A stretch of 64,000 nucleotides of DNA from contig NZ_CP137636.1 in NCBI RefSeq assembly GCF_036670015.1, positions 2,892,501 to 2,956,500 on the forward strand, read 5' to 3'. Positions 1 through 7,491 of this stretch are shown in pieces. Source of the stretch: Niallia sp. XMNu-256. Lineage in GTDB: Bacteria > Bacillota > Bacilli > Bacillales > Cytobacillaceae. The notes beneath the pieces were generated by a model, which saw only the letters and a program-made list of their open reading frames with translations, did not search any database and was not told the DNA's origin. Numbering within the stretch: the stretch's first letter is position 1; every line of letters begins with the position of its first letter. The position numbers and the translations under genes were made by a program.

Positions 1-12
1 ATAAAATATAAA

Positions 13-111
13 TTATTCCCCAACAGAATGTGGTTTTATCGTTTGAGTTAATACATGTTTCAATACAAAAGCATAAACACCTACAGTTGCTCCAATTAAT
101 ACCGCTGTCAT
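13..111 (-). CDS. Putative Fur-regulated 32-residue hydrophobic peptide
   Basis: A short reading frame encodes MTAVLIGATVGVYAF followed by a polar tail ending SVGE. A GGTGG ribosome binding site lies 6 nt upstream of the ATG. Residues 3-16 form a single hydrophobic stretch, so a small membrane peptide is likely. I do not recognise a family. Its promoter has two Fur-type boxes, which suggests expression under iron limitation. No neighbouring iron transporter is visible, because the window starts just beyond the stop codon. Reality of the gene rests on the RBS and promoter rather than homology. Confidence 0.5.
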   Translation of the reverse strand: MTAVLIGATVGVYAFVLKHVLTQTIKPHSVGE

Positions 112-136
112 ATTATACCACCATCCTCTTTTTTAA

Positions 137-151
137 TGATAATGACTATCA
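137..151 (-). promoter_or_regulatory. Fur box downstream of the -10
   Basis: TGATAATGACTATCA matches the Bacillus 7-1-7 Fur consensus (TGATAATNATTATCA) at all but one position. It lies in the predicted 5' untranslated region of the 32-residue peptide at 13-111, just after the -10, where bound repressor would block transcription. PerR or Zur boxes have similar shapes, but the match is closest to Fur. Confidence 0.7.
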
Positions 152-163
152 TTTACATTAAAA

Positions 164-192
164 ATTTTACCATGATTGAAAATAATTTTCAA
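164..192 (-). promoter_or_regulatory. Sigma-A promoter with second Fur-like box
   Basis: On the minus strand a -35 TTGAAA (187-192) and a -10 TAAAAT (164-169) are separated by exactly 17 nt. The -35 is embedded in the palindrome TGAAAATAATTTTCA (177-191), a second 7-1-7 element that differs from the Fur consensus at two symmetric positions. Operators therefore cover the -35 and the region just after the -10, as in tightly iron-repressed promoters. Confidence 0.6.
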
Positions 193-269
193 TAGATGAT
201 TAAATATTGTCACAATTTTGCCTTACCTCGTAGCCTACTTATCCTTTATTTACAGAATTTATTTATTTC

Positions 270-298
270 TTCACAATGCGTTCCATTTTTCCTATAAA
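270..298 (+). promoter_or_regulatory. Sigma-A promoter of cheX
   Basis: TTCACA (270-275) and TATAAA (293-298) are separated by 17 nt, about 45 nt upstream of the cheX start codon. Confidence 0.5.
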
Positions 299-344
299 AA
301 ATATGTTAAAATGAGGGATAATTGGACTAGTGTTGGGTTGAGAA

Positions 345-806
345 ATGGAAGTGTCTATAATAAAACAGGTGACCGATATAATTAGTAGTACAATCGATTC
401 AATTAAAGGTGTTTTTCCTTTTGGTCTTTTAATCGATGATTCCTATATACTTCAGCAACCATATACACAACAATCAATTGGAGTATTAATTGGAATGACA
501 GGTGATCTTAGCGGCAGATTGATTATCGATGGAGATGAAACAGTCTTTACATCGATAGGAGAGGTTATGTTTGGCATGAAAGTAGAAGGTGAAATGCTGA
601 AATCATTTGCTGGGGAACTTGGTAACATGATTGCTGGCACCTTATCAACAGCGATTGCTAGACATAAAATAGAAATGGATATTACTCCACCAACCGTTCT
701 TGTTGGTGAAACAAAAATATATGGATTTGAAAAAGCATTTTGTTTACAAGTAATCATTCAAAATATAGGGAATTTGACGATTCTCCTGATGATTGAACAA
801 CAATAG
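345..806 (+). CDS. cheX: CheX-like CheY-P phosphatase
   Basis: The 153-residue protein belongs to the CheC/CheX/FliY fold. The central helix reads SFAGELGNMIAGTL, which fits the phosphatase signature (acidic or Ser-x3-Glu-x2-Asn, with a Pro about 22 residues later; here PP follows at the expected distance). Family members dephosphorylate CheY-P and end the chemotaxis signal in the cytoplasm. Only one E-x2-N motif is present, as in CheX. No chemotaxis operon surrounds it; the only other chemotaxis gene in the window is cheR at 51272. The RBS is weak (GGGTTGAG). Target is inferred from the family. Confidence 0.8.
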   Translation: MEVSIIKQVTDIISSTIDSIKGVFPFGLLIDDSYILQQPYTQQSIGVLIGMTGDLSGRLIIDGDETVFTSIGEVMFGMKVEGEMLKSFAGELGNMIAGTLSTAIARHKIEMDITPPTVLVGETKIYGFEKAFCLQVIIQNIGNLTILLMIEQQ

Positions 807-878
807 GATTCCCTCAACAAACAAAATGACTAAGTATTTATAGTTTTGCTTCTGAGACAACCCTATTGTTTTGCTTTT
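799..878 (+). terminator. Terminator of cheX
   Basis: AACAATAGG (799-807) pairs with CCTATTGTT (862-870). A smaller CAAAA/TTTTG helix lies inside the loop, and TTTTGCTTTT follows. The left arm overlaps the cheX stop codon. Confidence 0.5.
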
Positions 879-892
879 ACTTTGAGTAATTT

Positions 893-1798
893 CTAAATGC
901 CCATGGTCTTCATATCCCTAACAGGATTCCGACGACTCGGTAGTTGGACAATGATAAAGGATGCTACAATAAGCAGGGAGCCAAATAATTGTACCATGCT
1001 TAACTTTTCATGGTACATCAGTACACCCAATAACGTGGCAATTAATGGTTCGACCGTAGATAATATGGCCGCTTTGCTGCTATCTACCTTATTTAATCCC
1101 GATGTATATAGAAGAAATGCTACAACGGTCGGAATTAATCCTAATCCTGTACTATATAAAAGCGCTTGGGGATTTATAATTAATTCCCATTTATTCCAAA
1201 GTTGTGTGATGGGTACTAAAAAAATAATAGCAAATAGAAAGGTATAAAAGGTAATCGCAAAAGAATGATACGTCTTTAAAGCAAATTTGCTAAAAATACT
1301 ATATAAGGCATAAAAGAATCCTGACCCCAATCCAACAATGACCCCTAACGGTGTGATGACATCCAAACTACCACTACCAATTCCTGCAATTAATCCACAC
1401 CCCAAAATGGTACCAAAAACAGAGATGACTTTCTTCTTGTTCATCCCTTCTTTTAACAATAAATAAGATAAAATCGTGACAAATACAGGTGATGTATATA
1501 ACAGAATAACAGCCAGTGAGATATTCATCTCATTCATTGCTTTGAAGTAGCACCAATTAAAGAATACAATACTCACAATACCCGTACCAACAAAATAGAT
1601 CATATCTCGTGGCTTTTTAAGCGGTTGGATTGATCCTTTCCTCATCAACCCGATTAATAATAAAAAGATTGCAGCCCATCCAACTCGTAACGCAACAATC
1701 TCCATTTCTGAAAAACCAATAGTCGCTAGTTCTTTTACAAAAATAGCGATAAATCCCCAAAGTCCTGCTCCCAATAATATTTTAATGTAAGATCCCAT
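893..1798 (-). CDS. EamA/DMT-family permease (RhaT-like)
   Basis: 301 residues with about ten hydrophobic segments arranged as two EamA repeats (roughly 5-140 and 150-290). Repeat 1 begins at the N-terminal GLWGFIAIF; the glycine-rich turn GLGSGFFYALYSIF opens repeat 2. The family moves metabolites or amino acids out of or into the cell across the cytoplasmic membrane; the substrate cannot be read from sequence. RBS GGAGATGAG supports the ATG at 1798. It is convergent with cheX and monocistronic by spacing. Confidence 0.8.
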   Translation of the reverse strand: MGSYIKILLGAGLWGFIAIFVKELATIGFSEMEIVALRVGWAAIFLLLIGLMRKGSIQPLKKPRDMIYFVGTGIVSIVFFNWCYFKAMNEMNISLAVILLYTSPVFVTILSYLLLKEGMNKKKVISVFGTILGCGLIAGIGSGSLDVITPLGVIVGLGSGFFYALYSIFSKFALKTYHSFAITFYTFLFAIIFLVPITQLWNKWELIINPQALLYSTGLGLIPTVVAFLLYTSGLNKVDSSKAAILSTVEPLIATLLGVLMYHEKLSMVQLFGSLLIVASFIIVQLPSRRNPVRDMKTMGI

Positions 1799-1878
1799 TT
1801 TTTCTCATCTCCACGTTATTAATAATGGGTAAATTTTATCATATATATTTTAGTTGTAAAACAATGGAAATGACAAGA

Positions 1879-1908
1879 GGACAACAATTAAAAATTGTTG
1901 TCCTTTTT
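1879..1908 (+). terminator. Strong hairpin with U-tract on the plus strand
   Basis: GGACAACAATT and AATTGTTGTCC form an 11-bp stem followed by TTTTT on the plus strand. It lies between two minus-strand genes. It may serve the DUF2249 gene at 1942, but on the minus strand the hairpin is followed by TCTTGTC rather than a U-tract. Confidence 0.5.
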
Positions 1909-1941
1909 ATTAAGAAATGAGATGTGTTTATCCCATCGTAC

Positions 1942-2175
1942 TCACTTTTTAGATATAGCGACTTTCCATTGCTCTGGTCCTGCTTCAAGGTACTCCCATG
2001 TAAACTGGTCCGTACGCTCCATCATAAATTGATAATACAATGGTTTTGGATCATGGTCATTAATAATTTGCATGACTTCGCCTGTTTGTAATGAGTCAAA
2101 TGTATTAAAAATGACTGGATGTTTCTCACGTGGGGGATAATCCGGTACCATTACAGTTGCTGCAAATGTATTCAT
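1942..2175 (-). CDS. DUF2249-domain protein
   Basis: A 77-residue protein with the DUF2249 pattern: a loop with proline and basic residues (PPREKHPVIFNTFDSL), then the helix and strand segment QIINDHDPKPLYYQF, then FTWEYLEAGPEQWKV. Such domains occur alone or next to hemerythrin-like domains in bacteria with nitrogen-oxide or low-oxygen metabolism; biochemical function is unknown. The start at MNTFAAT is chosen because AAGGAGG lies 10 nt upstream; a longer in-frame start 7 codons earlier has no such site. Confidence 0.7.
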   Translation of the reverse strand: MNTFAATVMVPDYPPREKHPVIFNTFDSLQTGEVMQIINDHDPKPLYYQFMMERTDQFTWEYLEAGPEQWKVAISKK

Positions 2176-2259
2176 AAGTTTAGACCTCCTTTTCACTTAT
2201 ATAGTTTACACGGTCTAACGTATGAATAAAGTGATTCCCCTCACAGCATTTATCTTTTT

Positions 2260-4182
2260 TTAACTCGTTACTTTTGTTGGTAAAATAGAGAGAACCGACT
2301 GCACAACCTTCATGTCTTCATTCTTATTTAATAAAATATAGACATTTCCCTTATCTTCATGGGTACGAATCAATCGACCGATCCCTTGACGCAAGCGAAG
2401 AAGCATATAAGGTAAATCTACTTCAGTAAAAGGATCTCCAGCACTTTCACGCTTAGCAGTAAAAACAGGATCATTAGGTGGAAACGGTAATGAAGTTATA
2501 ATCACATTTTCTAATGATTCACCAGGGATATCTAATCCTTCCCATAAATGAACCGAGCATAACACCGATTCAACGTGATTTTGAAACTTGGAAACCAACG
2601 TACTAATTTCTGCGTCTCCTTCAAAATAAATCGGATAGGTTATCCTATTGATACTATATTGTTTAAATTGTGTGAGCTCTGTTTCTGAATTAAAGAGAAC
2701 AAGGGTCCTTCCTTTGTTTTCAATGATGCGCTCGAGAATATATTCCATTTTTTCATTAGGAGCCTGATCTACAAAGTATGGCATGCGAATCGTCATTTGT
2801 TCATCATAATCGAAAGGAGATGCCACCGTAAAAGATAAACTTTGTTTGATTCCTAAAGATTGAGCCATATAATCAAATGAGCCGTTCTCGGATAATGTAG
2901 CTGATGAGAAAACATATGGTTTTTTTTGTGAGAATACTTCGTCTTTCATGATTTCCTGAACCAGCCTTGGCATGATGACTAATGTCCGTTCTTCTTCAAG
3001 CTCTTCAAACCAGATAATTCCTTTTGTTTCCTTTACAAATAATGATAAGGAATAGGAGATTTGTTCTAAATATTCCTCAACAATTTTTAAGTCATATTCA
3101 TTGATGGTAAACATTTCACTTTCAAAAACAAGTTCTTCCTCTAGTGTTGATATCGTATCAAGTAGCATTTTGCCCACTTTTAAAACCGAATCTGTTTTTT
3201 CAATTGTTCGTTTATCTGAACCTTCATGAATAGAGGATGCCTGATCTAACTCATAAAAAAACTGTTCATTGTGGGCTAAACAATCTTCAATTGTATATAA
3301 GGTTTTTTCTCTAACATCATTAGCCATTAATCTAGTTAATAAAGTTTCAAGGACTCGTTCACTAAATCGATATGTGAGCGCCTTTTGGCTGGCATATTCT
3401 AATAAATGTCCTTCATCAAAAACGACGCATGAGTGATCCGGTAATAAAGCCAATTGACCTTCCCGTTTTCGTGATTCTTTTGTCCAAATATGTTCCATAT
3501 AGAAATCATGTGAACAAATAATTAAATCTTGTGCATGGCGGTACCAATCACGGTGGAGAGTTTGACCACAACGATGGCGGTTTTCACAAGTAAAACAATC
3601 CTGTAATGAATCCCAATTTATTTTCTTCCATTGCTCGTTCGTTAATTCCGGATAATCCGTGCGGTCACCGTAACGAGTAAATTTCTGCATCGATCCCCCA
3701 TCATGAATAAAATCTGGCAAGCAATCATGAATGTCTAAATAATGAGTATCATCTTCATGAACAACCACTTTGTCCAATTTATTTAAACATAAATATTGAT
3801 TCCTTGATTTAGCCAAACGGACATCAATATTTAAATCGAGCGCCTTTTCAAGCTTGGCAATATCCCCTTCTTTTTTTACAAGCTGCTCAATTAATGTTTC
3901 GTCCGCACAAGCTATAATAGCAGGCCGATTTGTATATCGCGCATAACAGATCGCGTATAAAAGGTAGACAATCGTTTTCCCTGTTCCGACACCAGCTTCA
4001 GCAAAAATCACGTTTTTCTCTTTAAATGCTTTTTCAAGCTGAAAAGCCATATAAATTTGTTCATCCCTTAGTTCAAAACCAGATTCAGGAAGGATATCAT
4101 AAAAAACATCGCCAATCCATTCCCCTAATCCATCAAAAAAAGATTCAGATTTATTTAATTCAAACGGTAAGCTACTTTGCAT
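2260..4182 (-). CDS. ypvA: XPD/DinG-like ATP-dependent DNA helicase YpvA
   Basis: 640 residues of superfamily 2 helicase in the DEAD_2 clade. Walker A is EAGVGTGKT (about residues 61-69) and motif II is FDEGHLLEY. The C-terminal helicase motifs include HLWEGLDIPGE and RLRQGIGRLIR. Between motifs I and II are cysteines in YLCLNKL and CFTCENRHRCGQ, consistent with a [4Fe-4S] cluster as in XPD and E. coli DinG. It would unwind DNA 5'-3' in repair. A GGAGG site precedes the ATG at a rather long 12-nt spacing. The exonuclease-bearing paralogue dinG at 26071 lacks these cysteines. Confidence 0.85.
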   Translation of the reverse strand: MQSSLPFELNKSESFFDGLGEWIGDVFYDILPESGFELRDEQIYMAFQLEKAFKEKNVIFAEAGVGTGKTIVYLLYAICYARYTNRPAIIACADETLIEQLVKKEGDIAKLEKALDLNIDVRLAKSRNQYLCLNKLDKVVVHEDDTHYLDIHDCLPDFIHDGGSMQKFTRYGDRTDYPELTNEQWKKINWDSLQDCFTCENRHRCGQTLHRDWYRHAQDLIICSHDFYMEHIWTKESRKREGQLALLPDHSCVVFDEGHLLEYASQKALTYRFSERVLETLLTRLMANDVREKTLYTIEDCLAHNEQFFYELDQASSIHEGSDKRTIEKTDSVLKVGKMLLDTISTLEEELVFESEMFTINEYDLKIVEEYLEQISYSLSLFVKETKGIIWFEELEEERTLVIMPRLVQEIMKDEVFSQKKPYVFSSATLSENGSFDYMAQSLGIKQSLSFTVASPFDYDEQMTIRMPYFVDQAPNEKMEYILERIIENKGRTLVLFNSETELTQFKQYSINRITYPIYFEGDAEISTLVSKFQNHVESVLCSVHLWEGLDIPGESLENVIITSLPFPPNDPVFTAKRESAGDPFTEVDLPYMLLRLRQGIGRLIRTHEDKGNVYILLNKNEDMKVVQSVLSILPTKVTS

Positions 4183-4228
4183 ATGTATGATATTCCTCCA
4201 TGAAATTAGACACTTTTTAAAAAGAATG

Positions 4229-4250
4229 AGCGCCTTTCAAAAAAGGCGCT
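4229..4250 (-). terminator. Terminator of the holin-like gene
   Basis: AGCGCCTTT and AAAGGCGCT form a perfect 9-bp stem. On the minus strand a TTCTTTTTAAAAAG tract follows a few bases later. Confidence 0.5.
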
Positions 4251-4311
4251 GCCTTAAAGCTGTTATATTATATCAAATCATGTTCTCGTTATATAGCTAT
4301 AATTGTTAGGT

Positions 4312-4566
4312 TTATTCTTTTGTTTTTCTTGCTCTGCTGCTTCTAAAAACATTTTTACTGCCGCTATATAAACCTGTTGCCGACAGACCTACCATTAATC
4401 CGACTATGATTCCATCAAGCAGTGGTTGCACATATAGTATTCCAAAAACTAATCCTAATAAAAGGGAAACAAGAGGAGAATACTTAATCGGCAGCCCGAC
4501 CCTTTTAACAACTTCCACTACTCCAATAATAATAGGGATAATCACTAATTGAAAATACTCTAACAA
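4312..4566 (-). CDS. Small holin-like membrane protein
   Basis: About 84 residues with two or three hydrophobic helices (YFQLVIIPIIIGVVEVV, YSPLVSLLLGLVFGILY, LLDGIIVGLMVGLSATGLY) and a basic tail SSRARKTKE. The LSATGLYSGSKN ending resembles small phage-type holin-like proteins found in Firmicutes, but no lysis gene is near, so a lytic role is not implied. I place the start at TTG 4566: GGAGG lies 8 nt upstream. The earlier ATG at 4581 overlaps that GGAGG and has no site of its own. Confidence 0.55.
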   Translation of the reverse strand: MLEYFQLVIIPIIIGVVEVVKRVGLPIKYSPLVSLLLGLVFGILYVQPLLDGIIVGLMVGLSATGLYSGSKNVFRSSRARKTKE

Positions 4567-4657
4567 AACAATGTCCTCCATTCTTAAAGTGATGATTAAT
4601 ATCATATGTTTTAAGAATGGAATCGGTACGGCATTGAACTAATAATTAGACCTAACT

Positions 4658-5797
4658 TTATTTTTCCCTTGGGGGACGTTTTCCCCAATATTGATAGTAA
4701 TCTGTTTTAATAAACCCATTAAAAAGTTTCCGCTTTTTAGTAGCCTTTTTCCCAAAATGAGTTTCAAACTCTTCATCTGACGTTAACATGTAAATGGACC
4801 AAGTATCCAAAGGTTCAAAGGTTTTTCCCATTTCATTATACATTTTTTGGACGGCCGCTTTTTCACCTAATCGTTCACCATATGGAGGATTACCTACAAT
4901 GACGCCATATTGCTTTGATGTTGTAAAATCTTGAACCCTCATTTGTTTAAACGTAACTAAATCTCCCAATCCTGCTTCAAAGGCATTTTCCTGTGAGATC
5001 TTAATAAGACGATGATCAATATCAGATCCTATAATATCAAGAGGTTGATCATATTTAGCAACATCCTCTACTTCTGTTCTTGCCTCATCCCAAATCTTAG
5101 GTGGGATAAGATTCCAAGCTTCAGATACGAACTCACGGTTAAAACCAGGCGCGATATTTTGACCAATTAAAGCTGCTTCAATCGGAATGGTTCCAGAACC
5201 ACAAAACGGGTCGACAAAAGGACGATCGGGTGTCCAATTTGTTAACATGACAAGCGCAGCGGCTAATGTTTCTTTTATAGGTGCCTCTCCTTGATCAACC
5301 CTATAGCCTCGTTTGTGTAATCCGCTTCCACTTGTATCAATTGTAAGCAATGCGACATCTTTGTGTAAGGCCACTTCGATTTTATATAGTGGTCCATTTT
5401 CTTCAAGCCAGCCTTCTATTTTGTAATGGCGTTTCATTCGTTCTACAATCGCTTTTTTTACAATTGATTGACAATCAGAAACACTAAAAAGCTTTGATTT
5501 TACTGACTTTCCCGAAACTGGAAACTCCGCATTTACTGGCAAAAACTTTTCCCATGGCAACGCTTTTGTTTTTTCAAATAGTTCATCAAAGGTTGTAGCT
5601 TTAAATTCACCTATTTTCAACTTTACCCGGTCTGCGGTTCTTAACCAAAGATTACTCTTGACAATAGCCATTTCATTGCCATGATAACTAATTCGGCCGT
5701 TTTCAACTTGGCAATCATATCCAAGTGCTCTAACTTCTTTCGCAACCAAAGCCTCTAATCCCATTGCTGAGGTTGCAATTAATTCATAATTTGTCAT
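4658..5797 (-). CDS. ypsC: THUMP-domain 23S rRNA guanine-N2 methyltransferase YpsC (RlmL N-terminal type)
   Basis: 379 residues. The N-terminal ferredoxin-like/THUMP region (about 1-155) binds RNA. The Rossmann methyltransferase has the SAM-binding DPFCGSGTIPIEAAL (about 195-209) and the catalytic NPPYGERLG (about 302). Homologues make m2G in 23S rRNA. RBS AAGGGTGAAG. It lies immediately beside rnpB, the same order as in B. subtilis. Confidence 0.88.
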   Translation of the reverse strand: MTNYELIATSAMGLEALVAKEVRALGYDCQVENGRISYHGNEMAIVKSNLWLRTADRVKLKIGEFKATTFDELFEKTKALPWEKFLPVNAEFPVSGKSVKSKLFSVSDCQSIVKKAIVERMKRHYKIEGWLEENGPLYKIEVALHKDVALLTIDTSGSGLHKRGYRVDQGEAPIKETLAAALVMLTNWTPDRPFVDPFCGSGTIPIEAALIGQNIAPGFNREFVSEAWNLIPPKIWDEARTEVEDVAKYDQPLDIIGSDIDHRLIKISQENAFEAGLGDLVTFKQMRVQDFTTSKQYGVIVGNPPYGERLGEKAAVQKMYNEMGKTFEPLDTWSIYMLTSDEEFETHFGKKATKKRKLFNGFIKTDYYQYWGKRPPREK

Positions 5798-5967
5798 AAC
5801 TTCACCCTTTTAATCGCTTAAATTTATGTATTTTGTCCGTGAAAAAGTCAACTACCCCACCTTATTAACGCTAGTGATTCTACTAGAAATGAGGCTTGTT
5901 CAACTTTTTCATATTATTAATAAATATTAACATACCTCTTGTAGAGAAAGCTATTTCATTCATACAT

Positions 5968-5996
5968 GATAAAAGCTCTCCTATACTGGAGAGCTT
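5968..5996 (-). terminator. rnpB: Terminator of rnpB
   Basis: On the minus strand AAGCTCTCC, a 6-nt loop and GGAGAGCTTTT form a 9-bp hairpin with a short U-tract, about 20 nt past the RNA 3' end. The 130 bp from here to ypsC hold nothing else I can support. Confidence 0.65.
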
Positions 5997-6015
5997 AATT
6001 GAAATTATAAGTTTG

Positions 6016-6420
6016 TCATTAATAACGTTCTATAAGCCATGTTTTGTTCCTTTGTACTGCAAACGACCTTCATCTCGTACTCAGGTGGTAATCATCTATC
6101 TACAGATGAATCATCATCTGTCCTTCTCTTCGTTCACTTCCTCTGAGAAAGCGCCCCTACCATAATTTGGGTTTCTCGCTCGTGGGGTTTACCTCGTTCC
6201 ACCCTTTTTATTTCTAAAAAGGCTTCGTCACTGTGGCACTTTCAAGGTATTCATACCATATCCAAATAAGGACTTAGGTATTTTCCCTGCCGTCAAGTAA
6301 TTTACCTGCCCTGGCTTATGTTTTGGCCAGGCACGAACACTACAGACATCGCAGTCTGTGCGAGCATGGACTTTCCTCTGCATTATAAAAATACAGCGAT
6401 TACCCGAACGTTATTAATGG
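6016..6420 (-). ncRNA. rnpB: RNase P RNA, Bacillus (B) type
   Basis: The RNA component of RNase P, the ribozyme that matures tRNA 5' ends. On the minus strand the conserved 5' core GTTCGGGTAATCGCTG and GAGGAAAGTCCATGCTCG are present, then GTGTTCGTGCC, TTGAAAGTGCCACAGTGACG, GGTAAACCCCACGAGCGAG and ACAAAACATGGCTTATAGAACG near the 3' end, essentially as in B. subtilis. Helix P1 is visible: CATTAATAACGTT at the 5' end pairs perfectly with AACGTTATTAATG at the 3' end. The ends are set from P1 and may be off by a few bases. It sits between gpsB and ypsC as in other Bacilli. Confidence 0.95.
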
Positions 6421-6430
6421 AACAAAATTA

Positions 6431-6459
6431 ATTATAGTAAAACAGAATATGAAAAGCAA
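6431..6459 (-). promoter_or_regulatory. rnpB: Sigma-A promoter of rnpB
   Basis: Minus-strand -35 TTGCTT and -10 TATAAT are separated by 17 nt, which puts the start about 5 nt before the P1 helix. It lies in the short gap after the gpsB stop. Confidence 0.75.
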
Positions 6460-6471
6460 TAGCAATTATTC

Positions 6472-6771
6472 CTATTCATACAATTTGCTACCAAACACAT
6501 GTTTTTCAAGGTTTGATAATCGTTTTAAAATATCGAAATTTGTGGTTCCGGCTGTTTGCGTAGCAGGACGTTTAGAAGCTTCTTCTAATTGTTTTCGAAG
6601 TCGCATATTCTCTTGTTGCAATTCTTCAATTTCCTGATGAAAGGTCTCATAGTCTTTAATAATATAGTCTAAAAATTTATCTACATCTTCAGGCTTATAA
6701 CCTCTCATCGCTGATTTAAATTCTTTCTCTAAGATGTCTTTAGCCGTTAATTTAACTTTATCCGCAAGCAT
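6472..6771 (-). CDS. gpsB: Cell division protein GpsB
   Basis: 99 residues. The N-terminal DivIVA/GpsB membrane-binding domain reads [17 protein letters not shown], then [20 protein letters not shown] coiled coil (about 38-68) follows, and a short C-terminal trimerising helix [16 protein letters not shown]. GpsB links PBP1 (ponA, 18001) to the division and elongation machinery at the membrane. The start MLADKVK is chosen for its GAGGTGAG site; the frame extends 28 codons upstream without an RBS or similarity. Confidence 0.93.
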   Translation of the reverse strand: MLADKVKLTAKDILEKEFKSAMRGYKPEDVDKFLDYIIKDYETFHQEIEELQQENMRLRKQLEEASKRPATQTAGTTNFDILKRLSNLEKHVFGSKLYE

Positions 6772-6864
6772 GTTATTCTCACCTCGAACCTTTTGCCCCA
6801 TTATTATGTATATTTTTTCAAAAATATCCTCTTTTGTCAATTTTTCTTTATCCAAATACCGTAT

Positions 6865-7461
6865 TTAACTCCATTGATCTTGTTCTACAAGAGTTTGTAA
6901 ATCATCAAACCCAATAAGTCTTATTTCGTACTCTTTTTTTTCCTGTGCGTTAAGAGCTGTTTCATAAATGAATTTTGGACTTCCCTCTTTTTCTAGATCA
7001 TAGAACAATAATAAACAATCACTTTTTTGAATGAAAAATTGATTCTTTGCCCGAAATTGCCAAGGCTTTTCGTACGGCTTCCGAGAAACAGAATCAATAA
7101 AATCGGCTTCTAATAAAATAGACTCATACCATTCCCGATTTTGTTCATTCCAGTTACTTTCCTGGTCGAGAAATGGGGTGATCACTGCTAATTGTAAATA
7201 ATTAAATTCTTCCTGTTCCCGCAACTCATAGACCACTTCGGCAGCCCATAATTCTGTGCCCAGCCCACCACTTATAAGTACCCACTGGAGACCATCTTCT
7301 AGCATAAGAATAAGTTGTTCCTTAATCGCTTTTTTTATGTAAGGAATGGCTGGGTGATCCTGTTTAAAAACACCAATCTCATATGGTTTATATCCTGAAA
7401 TAACAACAGTTTTAACGATATGCGAGGTCCCCCCTTCTCTTGTTACTGATAAAGAAAACAA
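6865..7461 (-). CDS. ypsA: SLOG-family protein YpsA
   Basis: DUF1273/SLOG protein of about 185-198 residues. The fold starts at VKTVVISGYKPYEIGVF; later come the glycine-rich ISGGLGTELWAAEVV and the C-terminal LFYDLEKEGSPKF. SLOG proteins bind nucleotide-type ligands; B. subtilis YpsA influences cell division together with neighbouring gpsB. The start is uncertain: the frame opens at a TTG (7461) with poor spacing to AAGGG, while homologues begin near VKTVV, where the codon is ATC preceded by a good AAGGGGGG. Confidence 0.85.
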   Translation of the reverse strand: MFSLSVTREGGTSHIVKTVVISGYKPYEIGVFKQDHPAIPYIKKAIKEQLILMLEDGLQWVLISGGLGTELWAAEVVYELREQEEFNYLQLAVITPFLDQESNWNEQNREWYESILLEADFIDSVSRKPYEKPWQFRAKNQFFIQKSDCLLLFYDLEKEGSPKFIYETALNAQEKKEYEIRLIGFDDLQTLVEQDQWS

Positions 7462-7491
7462 GGGCCCTTAGCACAGCCCTTGCTTTACAAA

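Noticed and set aside
5896-6165. Open frame on the plus strand upstream of gpsB
   Set aside because: It runs through the RNase P RNA gene on the opposite strand; conservation belongs to the RNA.
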